This document shows, piece after piece, positions 9,924-18,289 of a stretch of 32,067 bases of DNA. The translations under genes were made by a program, and so were the position numbers. The notes under the pieces were generated by a model. The model made no database searches. It saw only the letters and a program-made list of their open reading frames with translations, and had not been told where the DNA came from. The stretch covers positions 1-32,067 of the forward strand of contig PHDQ01000005.1 of NCBI GenBank assembly GCA_002841025.1, read 5' to 3'. The DNA is from Bacteroidetes bacterium HGW-Bacteroidetes-13. GTDB taxonomy: Bacteria > Bacteroidota > Bacteroidia > Flavobacteriales > Flavobacteriaceae. Each line of letters opens with the position of its first letter. Within the stretch, counting starts at the first letter, position 1.

Positions 9924-10589
9924 ATGAACAACCACATCCGTCTTTTTGGCTACTTGGGATTGTTAGCAGCCGTGATGGTGGGAATCGGCGAATTTTTATT
10001 GCACTTCAACCCGAATGGCTTCGACTCGGATATTCCTTTTGGTTATTTTTTGGGCATCCCCCAAGATCGACTTACGTTGGGTCACTATATTTTGGTGCCG
10101 TTTATTCCTTTCTATATTTTCGGCTATTGGCACATCTATCAAGCCTTGCAAACGGGCAGCAAAAACCTCGCTTTCGCCGTGTTGACTCTGGGAATTTTCG
10201 CTTTTGTCATCGGTGGAATTTGGGTGGGCTCGCGGGCAAATTTGGGTGTGATGGTTCAATCACTACACGAAGCCAACACACCGGATTTGGCTCAAAAACT
10301 CATTGCATCCTACGAATTGCACTTAGAAAATTTGGTGCAAATCTTGCGAATTATCATCTTATTGCTATCCGTCTGTTTTGTTTGGGCCATCTTGAAAGGC
10401 GGAACGCTCTACCAGAAATGGATGGCGTTTTTCAACCCGATTTTACTCCTGTTGATTGTCTTTGCGTTGTTCTTCTTGGTTCGTCCCATCGGACAATATT
10501 TGGCACCGACAGCGATGAATGTCGCCCATTTTGGCTTGTTTACCGCTTCCTTGATAGCACTCAGAAACAAAAATCTACCGCATCAATAA
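9924..10589 (+). CDS. Multipass integral membrane protein of unknown function
   Basis: About six hydrophobic segments (LFGYLGLLAAVMVGIGEFLL...; ILRIIILLLSVCFVWAIL; ILLLLIVFALFFLV). ATG at 9924 follows the promoter. Confidence 0.75.
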   Translation: MNNHIRLFGYLGLLAAVMVGIGEFLLHFNPNGFDSDIPFGYFLGIPQDRLTLGHYILVPFIPFYIFGYWHIYQALQTGSKNLAFAVLTLGIFAFVIGGIWVGSRANLGVMVQSLHEANTPDLAQKLIASYELHLENLVQILRIIILLLSVCFVWAILKGGTLYQKWMAFFNPILLLLIVFALFFLVRPIGQYLAPTAMNVAHFGLFTASLIALRNKNLPHQ

Positions 10590-10605
10590 ACTCAAAATTT
10601 ATCCC

Positions 10606-12294
10606 ATGAAAAAAATTCTCATCGCCGTTGGTTCAGTCATCATCATCGCCGTCATCTTTGTTTTGTGGTTTTTCAAATCCGATGCTTCCAATCCCTATCA
10701 GGATGTTCAATGGGGCAGATTTGCCGGAACTTGCGAAGGCAACGAAGTGCCGGACAAAGATTATGGGAAAAAATTTGCATCCTGCGATTACAGTATTTCG
10801 GAGGAAGAAATTCCTTCTTTTAATCAAATCCCCTTTGCTTTTACCAATACTTTTGACAATAAAAAGTCATTGCCATTGATGGCTTCCGCTTTGATCGACA
10901 TCGACAATGACGGCATCGACGAAGTATTTGTGGGTGGCGGCGTGACGCAGGAAGATGCGCTTTTCAAATATACAACAAACGGTTTTGTGGATATCTCCAC
11001 ACAAGTGAATCTGCCTAAAAAACCCAAGCAAACCACCACGCTCGGCGCAGTTTCTTTTGACTTGGACAAAGATGGGCTGACCGATTTGCTCCTGACCGGA
11101 GACTACGGTATTTTGTGGTATCGCAACACCGGAAAGTCGTTTGAAGCACAAAAAATAGATGTCAAATTGGATGACAAATCCACGGCGGCAACACTCACCA
11201 TCGGTGATTACAACAAAGACGGACACGCCGATATTTTTCTGTGCAATTACATCCCGTTGAACAAAATGGAGGGACAAACCATTTTTAAAGACTTCAACTA
11301 CGGCGCATCGAGTTTGCTGTTGCAAAACAATGGCGACAACACCTTTAAAGATGTTACCAAAGAAGCAGGCCTAGCCTACACGCACAACACTTTTCAGGCA
11401 ATTTTTGTCGATATTGACAACGACAGTTTGTTGGATTTGGTGGTGGCTTACGACACCGGCGAAGCCAAAACTTATAAAAATCTTGACGGCAAAACTTTCC
11501 AAATGATGCCCAATCCTCTCACCGGAAAATACGCCTATCCGATGGGAATTGCCATGGGCGATTACAACAACGACGGACTGATTGATTTCTTTTTCTCCAA
11601 TACCGGAAGTTCTGTTCCGCCCTTTTTGGCACGAGGTGATTTGGCAAAAACGGACGAGTTTGTCGGCGAATGGGTCTTGTTCCGAAACGACGGTAATTTC
11701 AAATTTACAGACACCGCCAAGGAAACCAAAATTGCGGATTTTGAATTTTCATGGGGTGCCGTTTTTCAGGATTTTAACTTAGATGGATTGCAGGATTTGG
11801 TCGTAGCTGAGAATTATGTGGATTTCCCACCGCACAAATTGTTCAAACTGCCTTGCCGCTTTCTCCTTCAGCGTCCCGACGGCACTTTTGGAGCTACGGA
11901 AGACCAGTCGGGAGTCATCAATAAAAACTACGCCATCACGCCTTTGACCAGTGACTTCAACTTAGACGGCTATCCCGATTTGATTTACACCAACTTAAAC
12001 GGGCCTGTTCAAGCACACATCAACAAAGGTGGAACACATCATTACCTCTGCGTTCGTTTTCCGGAAAACGTGGATTATGTGGGCGCAAAAGTGAGTGTTG
12101 AAACCATAGACGGGAAAACGTTGACCGATGTGTATGCCATCGGCGAAGGTCTGAGCAGCGACCAAACTGCCACCTTGACTTTTGGTTTGGGCAATGCCAC
12201 AAGCGTTAAAACGATGAAAATCACTTTCCCATCAGGTCAGGAAAAAACCATCGAAAAGCCCGGTATCGACCAAGTGCATTTTGTGCAGATGTAA
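10606..12294 (+). CDS. CRTAC1-like FG-GAP/ASPIC-UnbV repeat protein
   Basis: Blades DIDNDGIDEVFVGGG, DLDKDGLTDLLLTGD, DYNKDGHADIFLCN, DFNLDGLQDLVVAEN; C-terminal ASPIC-like segment VGAKVSVETIDGKTLTDVYAIGEGLSSDQTATLTFGLG. Confidence 0.88.
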   Translation: MKKILIAVGSVIIIAVIFVLWFFKSDASNPYQDVQWGRFAGTCEGNEVPDKDYGKKFASCDYSISEEEIPSFNQIPFAFTNTFDNKKSLPLMASALIDIDNDGIDEVFVGGGVTQEDALFKYTTNGFVDISTQVNLPKKPKQTTTLGAVSFDLDKDGLTDLLLTGDYGILWYRNTGKSFEAQKIDVKLDDKSTAATLTIGDYNKDGHADIFLCNYIPLNKMEGQTIFKDFNYGASSLLLQNNGDNTFKDVTKEAGLAYTHNTFQAIFVDIDNDSLLDLVVAYDTGEAKTYKNLDGKTFQMMPNPLTGKYAYPMGIAMGDYNNDGLIDFFFSNTGSSVPPFLARGDLAKTDEFVGEWVLFRNDGNFKFTDTAKETKIADFEFSWGAVFQDFNLDGLQDLVVAENYVDFPPHKLFKLPCRFLLQRPDGTFGATEDQSGVINKNYAITPLTSDFNLDGYPDLIYTNLNGPVQAHINKGGTHHYLCVRFPENVDYVGAKVSVETIDGKTLTDVYAIGEGLSSDQTATLTFGLGNATSVKTMKITFPSGQEKTIEKPGIDQVHFVQM

Positions 12295-12308
12295 ATATTT
12301 GGTTGAAA

Positions 12309-12338
12309 CTTCTATCAATTTAATTAATTTGATAGAAG
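12309..12338. terminator. Inverted repeat between convergent genes, possible terminator
   Basis: CTTCTATCAA / TTGATAGAAG, 10-bp perfect stem with AT-rich 10-nt loop; no clear T-tract. Confidence 0.35.
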
Positions 12339-12387
12339 CATCATCTTGCTGTTTGTAATCTTTTCCCACTATTGTAAGGGATATTTT

Positions 12388-12855
12388 CTACAACCGCATC
12401 GCTGCTGCCAATTCTCTTTCGGTGTATTTTGAAAGCACGCCTTCGCGAATAATATTCCAATCTTCATTGCTTGAAACACCTTGGTTATTAACCTGCCTGA
12501 TCCACAAAACATTGATGGTATTGGCACTGATTGAGGAAAGCATAAAGGTTTGCGTTTCAGACCAAACCTCTCCCTTGTTTTGCCAACTAAAAACAAGGTT
12601 GTTTTTTAAGTTGCTGAAAATTTCTTTGTCATGGTTGACAAAGTAAAACTTATCTTCGGCTTTTCTGTACTCAATTTGCCTTGCCTTGCCTTCTGAAACA
12701 TAAATCATCAGGAGTAAATCTTTGCTATCTCCATATAAATCGTCGCGGTCGGAAATCATCCCTGCCCAATAACCATCGGTGGCGAAATTTTGCGCAAAAG
12801 AAAATGTAAAAGAAATCATCACCACGCAGATGATGAATACACGAATCGTTCTCAT
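12388..12855 (-). CDS. Small secreted protein of unknown function
   Basis: Signal peptide MRTIRVFIICVVMISFTFSFAQ; complete ORF with no strong competing frame. Confidence 0.65.
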   Translation of the reverse strand: MRTIRVFIICVVMISFTFSFAQNFATDGYWAGMISDRDDLYGDSKDLLLMIYVSEGKARQIEYRKAEDKFYFVNHDKEIFSNLKNNLVFSWQNKGEVWSETQTFMLSSISANTINVLWIRQVNNQGVSSNEDWNIIREGVLSKYTERELAAAMRL

Positions 12856-13100
12856 AAATATAGTTTTTAGTTAGTTTACATAATCAGTTAAATTTATATT
12901 GCATAAATATTTTTTTAATTATATTTTGAGCTTATCAATATATAATTAACTTAATTTAACTTTTATGTGGGTAAATGTATGTTATAATTTTATTACACGC
13001 AATACCCTTCATTAAAGAATTCAATCCGTGACACAAACATCTCTTTTCGTATTAAAAATCTGTTTTAAAATAAATAGATAAAGTGATTGATTAATTTTTT

Positions 13101-13333
13101 GTAACTATTCAGCCATTCAAATAAATTTCTTTTTAACCGTCACTTCGCGTGGTTTTTAATAGTAAGGCGACAGCTTTACTATTAAAAATTGCCTGTCTGC
13201 CACAGGCAGGTATCGAGAAGCTTGGAATTGTATAGTTCTCGATACGTTTTATTAAAAAAAGCTATCGCATTTTTCAATAAAACATTCGAACAGACGAAAT
13301 TTGTGTCGATTTTTTATTAAACTGAATAGTTAC
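13101..13333. mobile_element. Putative IS66-type MITE (non-autonomous, 233 bp)
   Basis: Perfect 12-bp TIRs GTAACTATTCAG (13101-13112) and CTGAATAGTTAC (13322-13333). Perfect 8-bp direct repeats AATTTTTT at 13093-13100 and 13334-13341. No ORF; four internal hairpins. Confidence 0.75.
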
Positions 13334-13433
13334 AATTTTTTAAAAGAAAATGTATTTAATACTATTTGCACAGCTTAACGATAAACGCTTATCGATAACG
13401 AAAAACAAATGGTCACACAATCTAAAAAAGTGA

Positions 13434-14471
13434 TTAGATGGAATTGCCGTAATATTTCCCCTTCAACCAGAAGGCAACCCTGACCAACAAAATGAGTGCA
13501 GGCACTTCTACCAAAGGTCCAATAACGCCTGTGAAAGCTTGTCCGGAATTCAGCCCAAAAACGGCTATCGCAACAGCAATGGCTAACTCAAAATTGTTGC
13601 CAGCTGCCGTAAAGGCTACAGCTACATTTTTATCATAGCTTGCACCACTGGCTTTTGTTACAAAAAATCCAATGAAAAACATCACGGTAAAATAGATTAG
13701 CAGTGGAATAGCAATTGTTAATACATCCTTTGGGATTTGAACTATTAATTCTCCTTTGAGTGAAAACATCACCACGATGGTAAATAACAAAGCAATCAGT
13801 GTTAGCGGTGAAATGGTTGGAATAAATTTGATGTTATACCAAGTTTCACCTTTTAATTTGACTAAAATCAATCGGCTTAAAAGCCCCATCAAAAAAGGAA
13901 TCCCAAGATAAATAGCAACACTTTCTGCAATCGTCGCGATGGAAATATCGACCAAAGCCCCTTCAAACCCAAAATATGGAGGTAATACAGTAATAAAAAT
14001 CCATGCGTAAAAACTGTAAAAAAACACTTGAAATATGCTGTTTAATGCCACCAATCCCGCGCCGTATTCGCTGCTGCCTTCTGCCAAATCGTTCCAAACC
14101 AGCACCATGGCAATGCATCTGGCAAGGCCAATCAAGATAAGGCCTACCATGTATTCGGGATAGTTGTGTAAAAAAACAATCGATAAGACAAACATCAGTA
14201 TAGGTCCGATTACCCAATTCAAAATCAAGGAAATGGATAAGATTTTGACATTTTTAAATACTTTGGGCAACAGCTTGTAATCTACTTTGGCCAAAGGCGG
14301 ATACATCATCAAAATCAATCCAATCGCGATGGGAATGTTGGTTGTGCCACTGCTGAACGAATCAATCACAGTAGCTGAAGAAGGATAAAAATAGCCGATC
14401 GACACACCGATTGCCATCGCCATAAAAATCCAAAGGGTGAGGAATCGGTTTAGAAAACTTAAATGCTTCAT
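13434..14471 (-). CDS. arsB: ACR3-family arsenite efflux permease
   Basis: Ten-TM-like protein with ACR3 signatures: [60 protein letters not shown]. Last gene of the ars operon. Confidence 0.93.
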   Translation of the reverse strand: MKHLSFLNRFLTLWIFMAMAIGVSIGYFYPSSATVIDSFSSGTTNIPIAIGLILMMYPPLAKVDYKLLPKVFKNVKILSISLILNWVIGPILMFVLSIVFLHNYPEYMVGLILIGLARCIAMVLVWNDLAEGSSEYGAGLVALNSIFQVFFYSFYAWIFITVLPPYFGFEGALVDISIATIAESVAIYLGIPFLMGLLSRLILVKLKGETWYNIKFIPTISPLTLIALLFTIVVMFSLKGELIVQIPKDVLTIAIPLLIYFTVMFFIGFFVTKASGASYDKNVAVAFTAAGNNFELAIAVAIAVFGLNSGQAFTGVIGPLVEVPALILLVRVAFWLKGKYYGNSI

Positions 14472-14517
14472 GGTTTTTGATAAATTAAGTTTTGAGTATT
14501 TAGTTACAATCTAAAAT

Positions 14518-15123
14518 TTACATTTTTATTCTCGAAAAAACCCAATGCATTTCGGATGCGATTTGCATAGAACATTCATCGTATTTTTGGGCTTCTTGCG
14601 GAGTGTTGTCATATGATTTTGGGTCTTCATACCGAATGGGGATGCGCATCTCAGCACCGATTACAACCGGACAATTTTCATCGGCATGTGCGCAAGTCAT
14701 GACAGCGGCAAAATCGGAATTCGGATTGATGGGGTCATCCACCAATTTTGAAAAAGCGAGCAATGGACTTTTTCCTTTCTCATAAAAAACCTGATAAATC
14801 GGATTGTCCGGATGTTCGTTTTCTTCAACCTGAAAACCCGCTCTGATAAGCGAATCTATTGTTCTTTTGTTACATGCTGTTACTTCGACACCCCCAGAAA
14901 AACACCGGATTTCTATGCCAAAATAACACGCCATGGTTTGCGCCCAAATTTGAGCCAACTGGCTTCTTCTGGAATTGTGTGTACAGATAAAATGTAGATT
15001 TACAGGCAACTTCCGGTCAATTTTAAACTGAATATAATCGACCAAAATTTGTAGGCTTTCTGAGCGATGCTTCGACGGTCTAATCTTCGAAATGTTTTTT
15101 ATAAAAGATTGCAAATCAATCAT
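14518..15123 (-). CDS. arsC: LMW-PTP-fold arsenate reductase / protein-tyrosine-phosphatase-like protein
   Basis: FICTHNSRRSQLAQ (CX5R) loop; SGGVEVTACNKRTIDSLIRAGF; CAHADENCPVV. Located in the ars operon. Likely ATG at 15123 (MIDLQSF). Confidence 0.82.
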   Translation of the reverse strand: MIDLQSFIKNISKIRPSKHRSESLQILVDYIQFKIDRKLPVNLHFICTHNSRRSQLAQIWAQTMACYFGIEIRCFSGGVEVTACNKRTIDSLIRAGFQVEENEHPDNPIYQVFYEKGKSPLLAFSKLVDDPINPNSDFAAVMTCAHADENCPVVIGAEMRIPIRYEDPKSYDNTPQEAQKYDECSMQIASEMHWVFSRIKM

Positions 15124-15164
15124 TAAAGCAGACTTATGCAAACCCATCTGAATACGTTTTAAAG

Positions 15165-16049
15165 TTAACAGCAACCCGAATTGGGTGCGCATTTTGTTTT
15201 TGAAATTTCGGAAATATTGATTTTTTGTTTATCCGTTAGACCTGCTTTTTTTCCGAAAACCGTGATACTGAAAATGCCGTGCTCACGTTTTTGAAAGGCT
15301 TCTAATTCTTTAGGATTGAGATATTTGTCGAGTATGTCATCGGGTAGCGAAATGGTTTTTTCTTTTTGAATGGAAATTTCCCTAAATCCCGCATCTTGTA
15401 GGTATTTTAAATAGGTGTCTTTTTGAATCGCTCCCGCAACACAACCGGCATACATTTCGGCATCTTCACGAAGTGCCTTGGGCAAATCGCCGACCAACAC
15501 GATATCTGAAACGCTGAAATGACCACCGGGTTTGAGGACGCGGTACATTTCACTGAATACTTTGGGTTTGTCGGGAACTAAGTTTAATACACAGTTGCTC
15601 ACCACCACATCGATGGTTTCGCTTGAAACGGGTAAATTATCGATATCGCCAAAGCGAAACTCTACGTTGTTGAAGCCTAACTTGTCGGCATTAAACCTCG
15701 CCTTTTCGATCATCACGTCTGTAAAATCAATGCCGATGACTTTACCGGTTTCTCCGGTTTCATGGCGGGCGACAAAACAATCGTTTCCCGCACCTGAACC
15801 CAAATCGAGAACAGTGTCACCGGGCATAATTTTTGCAAATTGCGTTGGCAATCCGCACCCCAAGCCCAAGTCGGCATCATCTACATAACCTTCTACTTTC
15901 GTGTAATCATCCATCATAATATTATAAACCTTATTGGATGTATTTCCAGCGCCACAACAAGAGGCTTGGTTAAAGGATTTGGGTTGCTCCGCAATCAACG
16001 CGTACTTTTTTTGCACGATTTTTTTGAGTGCTTCTTCATTCGTTTTCAT
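15165..16049 (-). CDS. arsM: Arsenite S-adenosylmethionine methyltransferase
   Basis: SAM motif VLDLGSGAGNDCFVARHETGETGKVIGIDFTD; Cys at SCCGAG, LGLGCGLP, VVSNCVLNLVPDK and YAGCVAGA. ATG at 16049 (MKTNEEALKK) preferred over the ORF-track start. Confidence 0.93.
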   Translation of the reverse strand: MKTNEEALKKIVQKKYALIAEQPKSFNQASCCGAGNTSNKVYNIMMDDYTKVEGYVDDADLGLGCGLPTQFAKIMPGDTVLDLGSGAGNDCFVARHETGETGKVIGIDFTDVMIEKARFNADKLGFNNVEFRFGDIDNLPVSSETIDVVVSNCVLNLVPDKPKVFSEMYRVLKPGGHFSVSDIVLVGDLPKALREDAEMYAGCVAGAIQKDTYLKYLQDAGFREISIQKEKTISLPDDILDKYLNPKELEAFQKREHGIFSITVFGKKAGLTDKQKINISEISKTKCAPNSGCC

Positions 16050-16116
16050 GATAGTAAAATTTATAGTGGCTGGTGGATGGTTGCTGGTTTGAAAAACTTC
16101 CGACTTCCGACTCCCA

Positions 16117-16452
16117 TCAACAACAGTCTGAATTATTTGTATATTGATATTGATTGAAAAATTCTTCAAAAAGCACTTGTATTTCTTTCCATTTTTTAGG
16201 ATAAATACAATAGTTTACCGAAACTCCTTCGATGGTTCCTTGGATGAGGCCAATTTCTTTCAATTCTCGCAAATGCTGGCTGATGGTGGGTTGCGCCAAA
16301 CCCAATTCTTGCACCAAGTCGCCGTTGATGCAGGCGTTGGCTTTCAACAAATACTGAAGAATTGCCACGCGCGCCGGATGCGCCAAAGCTTTTGCCATTT
16401 GTGACAGTTCGTTTTGCTCTTTGGTAAATAATTCTTTCTTGGTAAGGCCCAT
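16117..16452 (-). CDS. arsR: ArsR-family transcriptional repressor
   Basis: Winged-helix LAHPARVAILQYLLKANACINGDLVQELGLAQPTISQHLRELKEIGLIQGTIEGVSVNYCI; first gene of the ars operon. Start MGLTKKELF at 16452. Confidence 0.92.
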   Translation of the reverse strand: MGLTKKELFTKEQNELSQMAKALAHPARVAILQYLLKANACINGDLVQELGLAQPTISQHLRELKEIGLIQGTIEGVSVNYCIYPKKWKEIQVLFEEFFNQYQYTNNSDCC

Positions 16453-16462
16453 GGTTGTATTT

Positions 16463-16486
16463 ATATATTGCAATATTACGATATAT
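16463..16486. promoter_or_regulatory. Candidate ArsR operator
   Basis: ATATATTGCAATATTACGATATAT matches its own reverse complement at 20 of 24 positions; lies 10 bp upstream of the arsR start. Confidence 0.6.
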
Positions 16487-16561
16487 AAAATTACCCTTAA
16501 AAAAAATGGATGATTTTTTTTTAAAATTTTTAACGGATTAATTCTTATCCTTCCTCCGAAA

Positions 16562-16903
16562 TCACAAATCTCGATTGGTTTTAAGTTCCAAACAAGGATT
16601 CCAAAAATGTTTTGAAAAATTGACTATTTTGTCATTTTTGACTGTCAATCCTTCCGATTCTAAAAGTTGTTGCATCAGATTGGTGCCGGAAAAATGATGT
16701 TTACCGCTAAGCAAACCGATTCGGTTTACGACCCGATGTGCCGGGACATCTTCCAAGGCGTGTGCGGCGTTCATCGCCCAACCCACCATGCGTGCTGATT
16801 TTCCGGTTCCTAAATAGGTTGCGATGGCGCCGTAGCTCGTGACTTTGCCTTCCGGAATTTGCCGAACAACCTCATAAACCCGATTGAAGAAGTTAGCTTC
16901 CAT
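16562..16903 (-). CDS. MGMT-related alkyltransferase-like (ATL) protein, active-site Cys absent
   Basis: YEVVRQIPEGKVTSYGAIATYLGTGKSARMVGWAMN, then VPAHRVVNRIGLLSG where MGMT has PCHRV. Confidence 0.88.
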   Translation of the reverse strand: MEANFFNRVYEVVRQIPEGKVTSYGAIATYLGTGKSARMVGWAMNAAHALEDVPAHRVVNRIGLLSGKHHFSGTNLMQQLLESEGLTVKNDKIVNFSKHFWNPCLELKTNRDL

Positions 16904-16909
16904 CCGTGT

Positions 16910-17530
16910 CTATAATAGTTTAAACAAGGTTGCCAAAGCGGCCAAAGCAGCGATAATCCCGATAATCAAATTCATGTTTTTGGTAAATCGCTCACTTTTT
17001 GATGCGATGTTGTTGGCAAATAAAATATAGACATACAGCATCAAAAAAGTACCGACAGAAGTTCCAACCACAAAGGCGGAGGTATTGGGTTGTTCAAACA
17101 AAAACCAACTGTAAGACACCATGGTTACACTGATGAATGCATAGAATGGAATGGGAAACACATTGACAACCGAAAGAAAAATACCCAACAAAAACCGGCT
17201 TCTTTTGCTGCGAACGAGTTTGCTCGCCGGTTTTTTACGCTGATAGGATGCTACGGTCAAAAAATAGATAGCCAGAATCACCAATATCAACAGCCCAAAA
17301 CGTTGTAGGTTGTCCACCCAATCGGTTCGTCGGTTAAGAAATTTGGCGAAGAAAAGTCCGATGGTGGCTTGGATACTCACCACCAAAGATGCGCCCGAGG
17401 CGAACATCAAGGCTCTGGATTTGCCGTCTTTGATGGTTATTTTGGCTGCATTCATATTGAGCAATCCGGGCGGAATAACGCCGATTCCGGACAAAACAAT
17501 TCCCAATAGAAAATGCCAGATAAGATTCAT
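16910..17530 (-). CDS. LysE-family translocator
   Basis: Six-TM-like protein with N-terminal GIVLSGIGVIPPGLLNMNAAKITIKDGKSRALMFASGASLV. Confidence 0.8.
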   Translation of the reverse strand: MNLIWHFLLGIVLSGIGVIPPGLLNMNAAKITIKDGKSRALMFASGASLVVSIQATIGLFFAKFLNRRTDWVDNLQRFGLLILVILAIYFLTVASYQRKKPASKLVRSKRSRFLLGIFLSVVNVFPIPFYAFISVTMVSYSWFLFEQPNTSAFVVGTSVGTFLMLYVYILFANNIASKSERFTKNMNLIIGIIAALAALATLFKLL

Positions 17531-17532
17531 AT

Positions 17533-18207
17533 TCAATCGAGTTTAAATCGGATGTAAGTGATGGCTTTTTTTTGTTCCAAATACTGTTGCTCATAAAAAG
17601 TCTGAACCGAAGTCACAATTTCGGGGCTTTCGGTATTGTTGTAAACATCGTGGTGTGCATAACTGATATTTAAACCAAGACCTTGCAAGATACCCAAAGT
17701 GTAGCCGTGCATAAATTCGCTGTCAGTTTTCAAATGCATTGTTCCCTGCGGTTTTAAAATCCGTTTGTACAAATCTAAGAAAACAGGATTGGTCAATCGG
17801 TGTTTGCTGCGTTTGTATTTGATTTGCGGGTCGGGAAATGTAATCCAAATTTCTGAGATTTCATCCGTTGCAAAAATCTTATCTATCAGCTCAATTTGGG
17901 TTCGCACAAAAGCAACATTGGTTAAATTCTCTTCCAAAGCCGTCTTTGCACCCCGCCAAAAGCGCGCACCTTTGATGTCGATGCCGATAAAATTTTTGTC
18001 CGGATATTTTCGGGCCATGGCAAGGGTGTATTCTCCTTTTCCGCAACCCAATTCAAGTACGATATCTCCCTGATTTTTAAAAAACGCCTGTTGCCAATTC
18101 CCCTTTATCGTGAACTGATTAGATTCCAAAAGCGATCTTTCGGGTTGAATGACGTTTGAAAAGGTTAAATTCTCCTTGAATCGCTTAAGTTTATTTTTGC
18201 TTCCCAC
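17533..18207 (-). CDS. trmB: tRNA (guanine-N7-)-methyltransferase
   Basis: LELGCGKGEYTLAMARKYPDKNFIGIDIKGARFWRGAKTA; WITFPDPQIKYKRSKHRLTNPVFLDLYKRIL. Confidence 0.95.
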   Translation of the reverse strand: MGSKNKLKRFKENLTFSNVIQPERSLLESNQFTIKGNWQQAFFKNQGDIVLELGCGKGEYTLAMARKYPDKNFIGIDIKGARFWRGAKTALEENLTNVAFVRTQIELIDKIFATDEISEIWITFPDPQIKYKRSKHRLTNPVFLDLYKRILKPQGTMHLKTDSEFMHGYTLGILQGLGLNISYAHHDVYNNTESPEIVTSVQTFYEQQYLEQKKAITYIRFKLD

Positions 18208-18289
18208 GACGTAATTTAAAATTTTGGTAAAATTAAGGAAATATCTGTATGAAAGGAGTCAATTACATTTGTGGATATATTATTTTTAC

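Noticed and set aside
10127-10609. 160-aa plus-strand ORF overlapping the membrane protein
   Set aside because: Out-of-frame overlap with a clear multi-TM protein; low-complexity translation without domain features.
10867-11325. 152-aa minus-strand ORF within the second CRTAC1-like gene
   Set aside because: Antisense shadow of a repeat-containing gene.
13153-13283. CRISPR-like repeat cluster
   Set aside because: The palindromes differ from one another and have no regular repeat-spacer structure; explained better as MITE interior.
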